64,000 nucleotides of DNA from positions 7,607,001 through 7,671,000 of the forward strand of contig OY756961.1 of NCBI GenBank assembly GCA_963580455.1, written 5' to 3'. Of the stretch, positions 46,905 to 57,968 are shown piece by piece (position 1 is the stretch's first letter; the number at the start of each line of letters is the position of its first letter). Both the position numbers and the translations under genes were made by a program. Origin of the DNA: Euonymus europaeus (lineage: Eukaryota; Streptophyta; Magnoliopsida; Celastrales; Celastraceae). The notes under the pieces are model-generated. The model did no database searches. It was given only the letters and a program-made list of their open reading frames with translations, and was not told where the DNA came from.

Positions 46905-49265
46905 GGGCAAATTAGATAAAAGGACATAATTATGTTTAATTTTAGAAGGAGGTCCAATTCATTTAAAAAATTAGAAATAAGGAGAAAATAATTAAACTAC
47001 TCAAACTATCACTCTCATCCATTATATGTGATCTTCATCTTCGACAATAAAAGTCCATCTTCCCAACATCTGATGGAAGAGAGATCACTTCCGTTGAAAT
47101 TGTATCGTCAAGAGGAGTCCAACAACGGTGGTCTCTCCTTAATCTGCCGCCGAAAAAGGCCGGATCGTGGCAAAACGTTCGAAACACATTTTGCCTCAAT
47201 CTGGACGTTTCTGACATCGGATTGAAGCGATACTAGTGGCGTTGGATTCGTATCGGCCAAACGATTCCAACGCCACCAGTCTTACCTCGATCCAATGTCG
47301 GAAACAACTGCAGCAATGAAAAGAAGTTTTGGGGCGTCGTTTGAGCTTTGCGGTGTCTTTCCGGCTGCTATGGACCTCTGTTCTGGCTGTCATAGGTCGG
47401 GCTTGACTCCTCTCATAGTTGCGCTTCTTTTGAGACCAACGACGATCATTTTGGTGGTCGGACAAAAAAGTTAAGCTAAAAAATATGAAATAATAGTTTT
47501 AAAACTCTTTTTCTCTGTATAACCTATATTTCTCTATAGATCCTTTATTTATCTTTAGAATCACTTTTTCTCTGTTAAATATATTTTTCTCTATACAATA
47601 TACCCAAAGCTCGTATTCAATACTAAAACCCTATGTCCCAAAGTTCAGACATAAAAGTCAGGCCAAAAAATATGAAATCATAGTTTTCGTTCTACTGTTA
47701 GTGCATAACTTTTTTTCTCTTTATAACCTATATTTCTCTGCAGAATCTTTATTTCTCTATAGAACTCTTTTTCTTTATAGAACATATATTTCTCTGTAGA
47801 ATCTTTATTTATCTTTAGAATCACTTTCTCTTCATAAAATATCTTTTTCTCTATACAATATCATTTTTCTTTATAACTTATATTTCTCTGTAAAACATTT
47901 ATTTCTCTGTAAAATATTTATTTCTCTGTAAAACTCTTTTTCTCTGTAAAACCTATATTTCTTTGTAGAACCTTTATTTATCTTTAGAATCACTTTCTCT
48001 TCGTAAAATATCTTTTTTCTCTATACAATAGACCCAAAGCTCGGATTCAATAATAAAGTTCTATGTCCCAAGCGATGAACCCAAGGTTCCGACATAAAAG
48101 TCAGGCCAAAAAATATGAAATCACATTTTTCGTTCTACTGTTAATGCATAACTCTTGTTCTCTTTATAACATATATTTCTCTGTAGAACCTTGATTTCTC
48201 TGTACAATTCTTTTTTCTATGTAATTTTTTTCTCTATTCGACAAACTTAAAGCATAGATTCACTACTAAACTTTTATGTTCCAAGTGATAAACTCAAGGC
48301 TCGGATTCGTTCAACCCTAATGAACTCAAGGAACGGATTCACTACTAAAATATTAAATGTTACAAGTGCTAAACCCTAGGGTCCTAACTACTAAACCCTA
48401 ACGGGCTCGGATACCTTAAACACCGGGGTTCAAACTTTCAAAATTGGTTAGAACTATTTTTTCTCTATTCGAAAAATCAAAACTCAGATTCGCTATTAAA
48501 AACCTATGTCCCAAGTGATGAACTAGAAATTTCAGATTCACTAAATCCAACAAATTCTTACCATTGGAAGCACTTGAAGCAAGACCTACATAATGTGCTA
48601 ATAATATCATCATAAAATGTACAGTGTTATTTTTCTCTGTAGAACCTTCGAAAATATTTTTTGACAAGGTAATCACTTTCCGATGATGGATTGAGGCGAG
48701 ACCAAGGACGTTGGAATTGTCTGACCAAGATGAATTCAAAGCCACTGGTCCCGTCTCGATCCATTTCCAGACACGGCCAGATCGAGGTAAAACACGGTTT
48801 GATTGGTGCCAACTATTTTGCCTTGATTTGGAAGTTTCCAATGTCGGATCTTGACAAGTCTAGTGGCGTTGGATTTGTCTCGACCTAACGATTCTAAGGT
48901 CACTAATCTCACCTCGATCTGACACGAGAAACGATCGGATTGAGGCCAAATGTGTTATGAACGTTTTGCCTCGAATCGACAGTTTTCGATGTCTAATCTT
49001 GGCAAGGTCAATGGAGTTGGATTCGTCTCGACCTCACGATTCCAACGCCACTGGCCTCTCCTCAATCCAAAGTCGGAAGCATCCGCAGCGAGAAAAATAA
49101 GTTTTCAATCATATTTAATTGAAATAACAATGACAAATCTGCAATTTCAAGGTTTGTCCTTAATTCAATAAATTTAAAAATCAGCTGGACCTTAACTAAC
49201 AAAAAAAATTCAACTGTCCTTTTACTCTTAAAGTTAGTAAATTTGGACCTAAGCCTAATTTCCCC
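46905..49265. mobile_element. Non-autonomous Mutator-like element, 2.36 kb
   Basis: A perfect 9-bp repeat AATTTAAAA flanks it (46896-46904 and 49266-49274), the length expected for Mutator elements. The ends are inverted: GGGCAAATTAG at the left and CTAATTTCCCC at the right (10 of 11 paired). Looser subterminal complementarity includes AGGAGGTCC (46947) against GGACCTT (49188) and AATTCATTTAAAAAATTAG against its complement near 49155-49175. The inside holds CCAACGCCAC-bearing repeats near 47230-47300 and 48690-49080 and a TTTCTCTGTAGAACC minisatellite. No transposase is visible. It lies 0.8 kb after the eIF5B stop. Confidence 0.72.
47490..48240 (+). repeat. TTTCTCTGTAGAACC minisatellite and longer duplication
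   Basis: Short units with TTTCTCTGTARAACC and CTTTATTTATCTTTAGAATC alternate. A longer block (CCCAAAGCTCG...ATGAAATCA...CGTTCTACTGTTA) at about 47600-47760 recurs at about 48030-48200, a period near 430 bp. Confidence 0.75.
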
Positions 49266-49429
49266 AATTTAAAACTCTTTATCTTTTAATATATACATAT
49301 ATATATATATCCATAATCAACAAGTAAATATTTATTTAATAAGATCTAATAGATTTTATTCAGTTATTCTTAATTACATTGTTTTTAATTACACTTTTTT
49401 TTGTACTGATGTGTGGGTTGTGTAGGTTT

Positions 49430-49735
49430 CAGTGCTTATTTATGAGTACTGATATGAGCTTGTATAATGGATTTTTATGTTGTAACCTAAATAATAAGTG
49501 TTAAATCCTAAAGGAAACGAATTCGCTAAATCCTAACTGGCTCGTATATCATATTTGCATGTTGTAACCTAAATAATAAATTTTAAATCCAAGGGGAACA
49601 CATTCACTAAATCTTATCGTGTTCATGTATCGGATTTCATTGTTATAACCTAAAAGGCTCGGATTTGCTAAACTTCAAAATCCTAAATGTCACAAGTGTT
49701 AAACCCTATGATCTTAACTACTAAATCCTTACAAA
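49430..49735 (+). repeat. About 100-bp tandem repeats outside the element
   Basis: GTTGTAACCTAAATAATAA with GGAAACGAATTCGCTAAATC-like sequence recurs two to three times. Segments such as CACAAGTGTTAAACCCTATG resemble 48355-48415 inside the neighbouring element, so this family lies on both sides of its right border. Confidence 0.6.
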
Positions 49736-50039
49736 AACAACAAATATATATTCTACTATCATAGTATAATAAAATCTTAGCTCGAATAGACAGTCTACAC
49801 ATTATATATATGAATTATATATATTTTTTTAAAAAAAATGTAATTGAAAAAAATAATAAAAAATATCGACAATGAGTCTTATTAGAAAGATTTTTACGTA
49901 CCGAGTTCAAATATTTAATATTTTTCAAAATCTAACATGTATTTTGATAGAGAAAACGTTTTAAAGTTTCATTTATGAAATAATAAATAAAAAATATGCA
50001 GTAAATGAATAAATTTGTTGAAATTAAATAACTATGTAA

Positions 50040-50755
50040 ATTGATGAATACTAGAGATAGATAAAGAAAGAAGAACCAGAGAGAGATATGGAAGAAATAT
50101 TGCAAGACAGAGAGTAGAGAAATGTTCCATCACCCATTTCATATGTTTCTATACATATATATATAATACAATGGATACACAACTGTCAACAAAAATTAAT
50201 ACTTGTGTGTCATCCACAATAATTTAGATTATGACTTATAACACTCCCCCTTGGATGACCATGTATACAAAAAATATGCTTTGTTAAAACCTTACTAAGG
50301 AAAAATTCAGTGGGATAAAAATCTTAGTTAATGAAAAAGAGTATATCATTCTTGTATAGCAATTTAGGGAGATCAGTATGAAGATTGTCTCATTAAAACC
50401 TTGCTAAGGAAAACCTTGTGGGAAAAACTATTAGTCGAAGGAAAAAAAAGTACAATCCATATCACTATCTTTAGGTCCTTACTCTCCCTGATTCAAGAAG
50501 ACATTTGAGTTTTCACATACCAATGTCATAGATCAACTTCTTGAATGTTGCCGGTGGTAACATCTTAGGGAATAAATCTGTCAGATTATCACAAGAGCGA
50601 ATATGTTGAACATTTATATCACCACTCTTCTGAAATTCATGTGTATTGGAGAATTTTGGGGAGATGTATTTAGGTCTTGTCTCGTTTTATATATCCTCCT
50701 CAGAGTTGAGTTATATATGCAACATTGTCTTCATATAATACTGTTGGATTTGCTA
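50040..50755 (-). mobile_element. Copia 3'-end remnant (RNase H tail, PPT, LTR start)
   Basis: The minus strand from 50755 gives NVAYITQL, YIKRDKT, EFQKSGDINVQHIRSCDNLT, DLFPKMLPPATFKKLIYDIG, the C-terminal tail after RNase H in Copia pol, with at least one in-frame stop. The polypurine tract CCAAGGGGGAG lies at 50244-50254, followed on the minus strand by TGTTATAAGTC (LTR start, 50243). The LTR continues to about 50040, with TATATATAT near 50160. All upstream pol is missing. Confidence 0.75.
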
Positions 50756-50924
50756 CTTTTATTCTACTAGATAGACATTCTATAAATTTGTACGTCATAT
50801 CATCTATATGTCTCTATTTATTATTTTCTTTTTCTTTTTTGACATTAGACATCATGTAAATTTTTAATTCGGAATTTTCTACTTTTAGTTTTAGTTTTTA
50901 CTATATTATTAAATATTTTATAAA

Positions 50925-51785
50925 TAACTAACCAACAATAACTCATATATTAACAAATAAATTTATAATTTTTATAATAAATAAATAGTATTTTTCTATT
51001 ACTAAAATATATTCACAAACTATTAATTTGAAATATGCATTTTATGTGCATACTTATAAATGAGAAAATATGTTAAATTATTTGTGAGGACCAAGAAATT
51101 TTTTCGATCTCAACATCATTTTCATTTTTATTTTTTACCCGATTTGAATGGAAGCTTGTGCAAATTATTCATTTCAAAGAAAATTCAGAGAAAAATAAAA
51201 ACAAATACATCTATTTCAAAGAATAAGTAATAAATATAATTTTGTCATCGTTCAACTCAACCACTATTAATTTGTCATTTCTGTGCCAAATTGGACAAAT
51301 AGTCTCTATCTTCATTTTGTCCTCCGCCTTAATCACCATGAGATGACGTGTACGATGAGTTGTTTATCTTTTTAATAAATATAATGTTGTCATCGTTCAA
51401 CTCTGCCACCATTCATTTTTCATTTGTGTGCCAAATTGGACAAGTAGTCTCCATCTTCATTTTTGTCCCCCACCTTATTTACCATGAGACCACGTGTATA
51501 ATGAGTTGTTTATCTTTTTTCTTTTTTTTAAACATGTTATCATCAAAAGATTGATCATGTTTCAATTTGGTCGTGTAATTATCAAACATTTTAAATATGT
51601 AATCAAAAATTTATATTTGTTACAAATTTATAACTCGGATAGATTTTCAAATTCAGACAGTCAAACAACCTACCTACGTTTGATGTCAATACATCCAAGT
51701 AATCACAAAAAATACATGGCATGACATAGTATCTACTTGTCTATTTGATGAAAGTGAAACGAGAAGTAAATATATATGTTAAAAG
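50925..51785 (+). repeat. Duplicate of the BAHD upstream block, copy 1
   Basis: Homologous in the same orientation to 57190-57835, from ACTAACAAT...CTCAT...TTAACAA through AATATATTCACAAACTATTAATTT, GGAAGCTTGTGCAAATTATT, GCCAAATTGGACAAGTAGTCTC and CAAACAACCTACCTACGT to TTTGATGAAAGT. This copy contains an extra 145-bp internal tandem unit. No coding region follows it. Confidence 0.8.
51230..51520 (+). repeat. 145-bp tandem duplication
   Basis: GTCATCGTTCAACTC at 51244 recurs at 51389; both units run through GCCAAATTGGACAA and CATGAGAYSACGTGTANNATGAG to TTGTTTATCTTTTT. Each unit contains an ACGTG core. Confidence 0.85.
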
Positions 51786-51860
51786 TAAAATTACTTTTGG
51801 CGCCATATTCATGTATAGGCTCAAACAAGAAGAGGCCCAAAATGTGTAATCCAGCCATGA

Positions 51861-52423
51861 ACGAGGTATCAAAATCAGACCGGACCGGCCAGTCTAATTA
51901 GTTTAATCATGGATTGGCATTCAATCCGGTCAAGCCTTGAAACTGTAAATTTAACTAGCTGTTTTTTTTAGATGAACCGGCAGATTCTTCGATTGAACCG
52001 GTCATAATTGGAAATGGTTCATTTAATAAATTAAAAAATAAATAAATATTGTTTTATAGAGGATTTGAACCTATTACCTCCTATACATATGACAAACACT
52101 CTAAAGATCAAGTTATAAGGCATTGTTTGTTTCCAATGATGCATTTATTGAATGTATTATATTTTATAAAAGTTTCAACACACATTATAAAGTATATAAT
52201 CTTCAAATATGTATTATTAATTAATAAATAATTAAGAATTTTTTTAATAGTGGCATATTATTAAAGTATTTTCATATTATTATGAGTTTTAGATTAATAT
52301 AATAATAATAATAATGTATTATAATGAACCTAGTTCAAACCCGATTTAAACCACGATTGAACAATTGAACCATGAACAAAAAAAAAATTATGTTAAGATC
52401 ACCTATCCGATTTTCAAAACCTT
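51861..52423. mobile_element. hAT-like MITE, about 560 bp
   Basis: The ends are imperfectly inverted: AGGTATCAAAATCAGACCGG at the left and CCGATTTTCAAAACCTT at the right. Flanking AGCCATGA (51853-51860) and AGTCATGA (52424-52431) fit an 8-bp duplication with one change. The inside is rich in GAACCGGTC and AACCCGATTT motifs and AT runs and has no coding capacity. Confidence 0.5.
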
Positions 52424-53179
52424 AGTCATGAGAAGGAGAGCCAACCCATAAAGAGTTGGCCCAAGATATGAGGAGACATGGTTGGAGTAAGTTAGAGTAT
52501 TGGGACATGTGACAATCTATGAAGAGGCAGTTGTTGCTGCTAATAGACCTATAATATGAAGGAAATGACAGTTAGTAGCAGGATAACCACACCTAGTGGT
52601 AGATCATGGTGGCAGTTGGTGCAAGAAAGGTCATATAGGATGCAAAAAAACTCAAGAAAAACTCAGACAAATAAGCACTCTCAAGCCCAAAGGCACTTGC
52701 GATCTAATATTTCCATTGTCAATCTAAAATTTTCAGTATCTTGCTCATCAAAATAGCATTGTATTTACGTATTTTCTATCAAGTCTCGATCCCAACCATC
52801 GTTGTGTAAATTGTACTTGCCATTTTTTATTTCAATCTCAATAAAATGTATTTCAGTGGAGTTGGAGAGCCTAGGATTACCAAGGTCCCAAGGTAGTTTT
52901 TACTTTCATTTGATAGTTAGATAGTAATCGATGCATTTTATTTTACAGTTTGAGAAGGTAAAAATCTCTAGCAAACCTGCAACAAGTCACCACTTTGGGA
53001 ACTCTTTTGGCACACTTGGTGAGACAATGGCTACGCGTACTCACATATTAGGGAAAGATTCAGTCAACGATGATGATCATGCAAATAAGAATATACCAGT
53101 GATCTGAATGCGATCAAACAAGTTGTGCAGGAACTCTATGGTTAGGGCATATGGTAGATGGGCAAACCAAAATACCACA

Positions 53180-54336
53180 AATCTTATCCAACTATGGTGG
53201 ATCATGAAAATCCTTATCCACGAGGGTTTAAAGTCCATGATTTTACTCTATTCTTTGGGAGGAGGGACTATCTACCATAGAGCGCGTTGTCTGTTACACA
53301 GTGCAATGTGGAGAACTTGCAAACTCTGACAATTTTGACTACCTTTGTCTTAGATTGTTTCCAAACTCTTTGATAGGGGCTGCCTTCACGTGGTACTCTA
53401 CTTTGCCAATAAATTGTATTAGCATGTGGTTGGAGATGGAGAAATAATTCCATACTCAGTTCTTGCGAGATGAACTAGAAGTGTTTGTTGCTCAAGTATC
53501 CAAATTGATGCATAAATCAGGGAGACTAGTGGTACCTACATTACTCGTTTCAAGAAACTTGAGCAATAGATGTCACATCTATCTACCTAAAATAGAAATT
53601 GTCAAAATGACTCAGTGAAGATTGGATATTAAACTTTGCAAAAAAGTACCAAGGTATGAAATTTTACAATTTCTATGAAATAGCAACTAAGGTGACTGAA
53701 TAATAAGAGTTGTTGAAAGAGGATGGTAAGAGAAAAAGATCTTTCATAGGAACTTACCACTAGAAGGTGGAGATGGCTGCTGCTGAAGTCACATCAGAGA
53801 AGAAAGTATGGTATTGTCCTATATTATCCAAAGCCAAATCAATCAAGGCAGCAAAGAAGCAACCTACCGGTAGTAATGTCAACTACAACTTTGATATATC
53901 TAAAACAAAAGATATCTCTAATTTTTTTTTGTGGCAGTAAAAGTTTGTGAAATTTTCGGCCTAGCATAAGTTGCCATCTTAAGGGAAGGACTATTGTAAG
54001 TATCATGACTTATGGTCCCACACCACGCACAATTGTTGGACATTGAAAAATACAATTCAAGAGAAAATAAACAAAGGGATCATACAATTCCCTAATAATG
54101 AATTAATGCTAGTGGACGAAGACCCATTCCCTCATATGGCAATAGCCATGCATGCCATTGATGTGGATCTATGTGACTTTTTAGAGATAAAAAGGAAATT
54201 GAAGGATAAATCTCAGGTATGGGAACTCAAAGCTTATGCTTTTCACAAATATCAGATTGACAAGGTAAAGGATGTTCAAAAGCAACCAAGACCACTTTTC
54301 GTGAAACCTCCAGCCAATACCATCCTGGACAAATGA
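53180..54336 (+). pseudogene. Gypsy gag with zinc-knuckle relic
   Basis: From 53190: HENPYPRGFKVHDFTLFFG, then after a frame change YTVQCGELANSDNFDYL, FPNSLIGAAFTWYSTLPIN, FHTQFLRDELEVFVAQVSKL and SGTYITRFKKLEQ. The knuckle CKYHDLWSHTTHNC lies at about 54000-54040, leading into 54043-54336 (NTIQEKINKGIIQFPNNELM, DPFPHMAIAMHAIDVD). At least five stops or frame changes are seen. Confidence 0.75.
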
Positions 54337-54754
54337 CAGGTAGTAAGGTATAAGAAGTTCCCAAAACCTTTAATAGGAACTTAATTGAGGAGGAAACAAT
54401 GACAGTATGCTGCCTATATGAGGAGTTGGTACAAGCAAAGGAGACTTGATCAAATGCAGAAGCTAGACATGGATTTGCAAGGAAGAGAAACAAGAAGCTA
54501 ACCATCAGATAAAAAAAGATCAACTACCAACAAAAGATTTCATGGTTAGAGCAATCTAGGTATCGTATGATTATTCTACAATCACTTTGGTTTTACCAGC
54601 AATTTGATAGGCTAAGAATCAAGCAGAAGAAAATAGCATGCAAAAGTTTGATCTGCCGAGGAAAGATGAACAGCCTTGTTTGGTGATAATTTAGGTCATG
54701 GATAAAGAAACACCCACTAGAGTAATTTTGTAGAAACCTTCAATCAAATGCATT

Positions 54755-54990
54755 GCTTATTAAACCATTGTATGTCAAGGAACAAATGAATGGAAGGCCT
54801 ATTGACAAAGTGACGGTGAATAATGGTTTGACGATAAACACTATCCCGCGATAAGTGCTCAAACATCTAGGTGACAATGAAGCTGATTTGATTCCAACTA
54901 ATGTAACCATGACAGATTCTGCGATCAACGACCTTGTTCCCTTCAGGCTGAGAAGACTGGAAACAATTATTGAAGAAGTTCAATGATGCA
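54755..54990 (+). pseudogene. Gypsy protease fragment
   Basis: NGRPIDKVTVNNGLTINTIP, then VLKHLGDNEADLIPTNVTMT. NNG replaces the catalytic DxG. It matches the order of the minus-strand copy at 24738-25142 (NNCYINKVLVDNGPIVN ... DDLIPTDVTMVG). Confidence 0.7.
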
Positions 54991-55189
54991 GTTTAAAGAA
55001 TAAAATGAGTTAGTAGCGGCAACAATAAATAAAAGTGTAGTACAAGTTTCCATAAACAAGATTGCAACCGAGGAAATCAACGAGCGAGAGACGATACTAA
55101 AAGGAGATGGTTGTACTGTTGGGTTCAAGAAGAAGAATTGAGTTGGGCTCATTGAAAGATAGCATCGACCAGAATAGATGATCTGAAGG

Positions 55190-55440
55190 CCAAAACTCAA
55201 GACCCATTGGAAGAAGTGAACTTAGGGGGACAAGAGCAGTCTAGAGTTACTTACATCAGTTCTACCTTAGATCCATCTATCAACGTAAAACTCATAACTT
55301 TACTTCATCAGTTTCGTGACTATTTTGCTCGAGATTATCAAAAAATCCCAGAATTAAGTAGAAAGATGGTGGATTAAGTAGAAAGATGGTGGAGCATCGA
55401 CTAACCATGAAGTCAGGGTATAAAACAACTAGCAACCACC
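55190..55440 (+). pseudogene. Gypsy RT N-terminal linker fragment
   Basis: KTQDPLEEVNLGGQEQSRV, TYISSTLDPSINVKLITLLH and QFRDYFARDYQKIPELSRK match the block before RT in the minus-strand copy (DPPEEVNLGTKDPQPTYI, DYFAWNYNKMPGL). A small internal duplication (GTAGAAAGATGGTGGA twice near 55360-55395) and a stop follow. Confidence 0.75.
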
Positions 55441-55499
55441 TAAGAGGATTCATTCAAAGGTGGAGTTATATGTTAAAGAGAAGGAAATAGTTTGGTTGG

Positions 55500-55890
55500 T
55501 TACTTGACAACATTGTTACTTTCTTCTTGCATCTTTACCATACCAAAGGATTCTGTTAGAGTTCGGGGATGTAACATCTTTATAGATAAGTGGATGACCT
55601 CCTTCAATCCAGCAAAAAAGTGTCTCATCTTGTAATTTAGTGAGATGAGTAAACTTAACCACTAACACCTCAAAGCACTAAGTGTAGTCGTTTGACGACA
55701 TCGAATGAGTTCCTCAAGGGGGTCTTTAAATAAACGGGGTCCAAATCGAATTAACATCTAGTGCTCCCAGGTCACCACTCTATCAGATGCTTCCACTTCT
55801 TGAAAGTAGTAAGAAGCTAACATTACCTTTTGGGAGATGGGTGTTTGCTAAAATGAAAAGTATTGATTTGTAAGATGAATCCATGAGGTC
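55500..55890 (-). pseudogene. Antisense Gypsy gag fragment (different family)
   Basis: On the minus strand 55790 to 55510 reads RFGPRLFKDPLEELIRCRQT, then MRHFFAGLKEVIHLSIKMLH and PRTLTESFGMVKMQ. This is the conserved gag core (FGP..Y.DP...L..LRQ ... F..GLK..I...V....P.TL..A..LA..QE) of plant Gypsy elements. It abuts the + strand Gypsy relic near 55500, so two different elements were broken and joined here. Confidence 0.65.
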
Positions 55891-55899
55891 TGATCACCG

Positions 55900-57185
55900 C
55901 CTGAAAAGAAAAGGGAGAAACTCTAATTGCTACACACGACCAATTGTAACACACCAAAAAAAAAAAAAAAACTCCACACAAAGATTGGGTTGTCACTGCT
56001 TAAATTTCTTAATGAAAATATTAAACCAAGATTGATAGTCTATTACAACTTCGTCTTCTAGAAGCAACAACACCAGAAAAGAAGTAAGAAAAAGAAGAAA
56101 GGAAGTCCTATTTGAGACGGGTAATCTACACAGAGATATGAGGAAGATGAAAAAGAACTTTTGTTGATAAATTATTGTCTGCCTCTTCCCAAAGAATTAG
56201 CCCTAGAGCTAACCAAAACCAAAACAAGATCAAAGGTCCAGATTGAAACCAACAGACCTTCCAGCTCAGCAAGTTAAATTCCAAAACGACGACGCATCGG
56301 CACCAACAAAATAAAAATTGAATATAAAAGATGTTGTTACAAAATGGAGTAAGTACGGAAATAGAAGTTAAGACTTTTGATTTAGTTTCTTCGTGGAACT
56401 ACGTTGTTTTTTGGAAATTTTTGCTTAAAATTAGATGAAACGATGATATTTTTGCCAGTTCAAAAATCAAACAGTTCGTCCAAACTGGTTCGTTCAACGG
56501 ATTCAACTTGAAACTAGTCGACTCTCTCAAAATACGCTAGTTCCTTTTTTGCCTGATTTGTATAAAAATGACCAGATTAGATATGATTACGTCTCAAACT
56601 GGTTAAGTACAAAAACGTATCAGTATAGGTCCGAACAAGGGTTTCGTCGGTTCGTCGTCTTCCTCCTCGGCTAGATAGTCTTCTCGGTAGAGTTTGTCCT
56701 GTAGAAATGAGCAAACGTAAGCTAGAGGCCCGCCAGAGAGTATTCTCTAGCGTTGGCGCTCCGATGCTCAAGTCAGATGCTTGCACAGAGAATCTCTCCG
56801 ATGAACACAGCTCGGTGTTCTAGGGAAATGTGTAAAGAGTATTTTTTTGGTGAAAGAAGTGATCCCTTTTACCTGTGGGATAACCCCTTTATATAGTGAA
56901 GGTGGTTTCCATTAATAGAATTCAGGTGGTGGTGAATAGTACCTTGCCAAATGAAGGAATTACTGTTTTACTGGGAGCTTGTTACTGTCCTAAGGGTACG
57001 GAGCCGAGAAGAGCATCTCTATTGCTCGGTACCGAGGATCTCCCAGCGAGAAAGGTGGTGTCCTCTGTTGACAGCTGTTGCCACGTGTCTTGTTCTGATT
57101 GGAGAGGATAAATATTCTCATCAAGATAGATGACGGATCGAAGGTTGAACCGGATCATGAAGCGGCAAGTTCGGTCCTATTTTAA
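55900..57185. other. Repeat-derived DNA of unclear origin, no gene
   Basis: It includes an A-run near 55960 and a more GC-rich block (56600-57140) containing TTTATATAGTGAAGGTGG, CACGTGTC and CGGTNCCGAGGATC. The TATA-like signal and mixed composition suggest an LTR or leader of a retroelement, but I found no paired end, PBS or target duplication. Open frames at 56577-57133 look accidental. Confidence 0.4.
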
Positions 57186-57189
57186 CAAC

Positions 57190-57835
57190 ATTCTAACTAA
57201 CTAACAATATCTCATCTATTAACAACTAAATTTATAATTTTTAATAAATAAATAGTCTTTTTCTATTGCTAAAATATATTCACAAACTATTAATTTCATA
57301 TATACATTTTATGTACATCCTTATAAAATAGGAAAATATGTCAAATTATTCGTGGGGACCAGGAAAATTTATCGATCTCCATATCATATTTTTTTTCAAT
57401 CCGATGTGGATGGAAGCTTGTGCAAATTATTAATTTCATAGAAAAGTCAGAGAAAATAAAAATAAATACATCTATTTCAAAGAATAAATATTAAAATAAT
57501 TTTGTCATCGTTTAACTCAACTACCATTGATTGGTCATTTGTGTGCTAAATTGGACAAGTGGTCTCTATCTTCATTTTTGTCCTCTGCCTTTTTCAGCAT
57601 CATTTGTTTATCCTTTTTTTGAAACATGTCATCATCGAAATATTGGTCATGTTTCAATTCGATCATCTAATAATCAAATGTTTTAAGTAGTTAACCTAAA
57701 GTTTTATAACTCGAACACATTTTTAAATTTTGGAAAATCAAACAACCTACCTACGTGGATATCAATTCATCCGACTAATGACAAAAATAAATGGCATGAC
57801 ATAAGTAGCTACGTGCCTATTTGATGAAAGTAAAA
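57190..57835 (+). repeat. Duplicate of the BAHD upstream block, copy 2
   Basis: Same orientation as 50925-51785 but lacking one 145-bp unit. It ends about 130 bp before the BAHD start codon, so it forms most of the gene's upstream region. Past it, TTTATTTATTTATTTATAATT and TTATATTAATC (57885-57900) are possible TATA sites. Confidence 0.8.
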
Positions 57836-57968
57836 TTACCTTTGATTTTTATTTATTTATTTATAATTACCTTTGATTTTAAGTTGAGGATTATATTAAT
57901 CATGCTGCAATGAAGACAGAGAACACACAGCCATTATCAATCAACAAAGAACTTGCGTTGCAACAACA

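Larger units (their letters stand above)
52850..55500 (+). mobile_element. Decayed Ty3-Gypsy retrotransposon, plus strand
   Basis: The + strand shows gag, knuckle, protease and the RT linker of the same Gypsy family as 22450-27931, but stops before the RT catalytic domain. Upstream, 52430-52850 may be part of its leader or LTR. At about 55500 it is joined to a gag fragment in the opposite orientation. Confidence 0.72.

Noticed and set aside
48355..48410. TAAACCCTA-like telomere repeats
   Set aside because: CTAAACCCTA-like units occur only scattered and are not in tandem; they belong to the internal repeats of the element.
51799..51805. TGGCGCC as a definite Gypsy primer binding site
   Set aside because: The preceding repeat lacks a clear TG...CA LTR end and target duplication, so it is only mentioned as a possibility.
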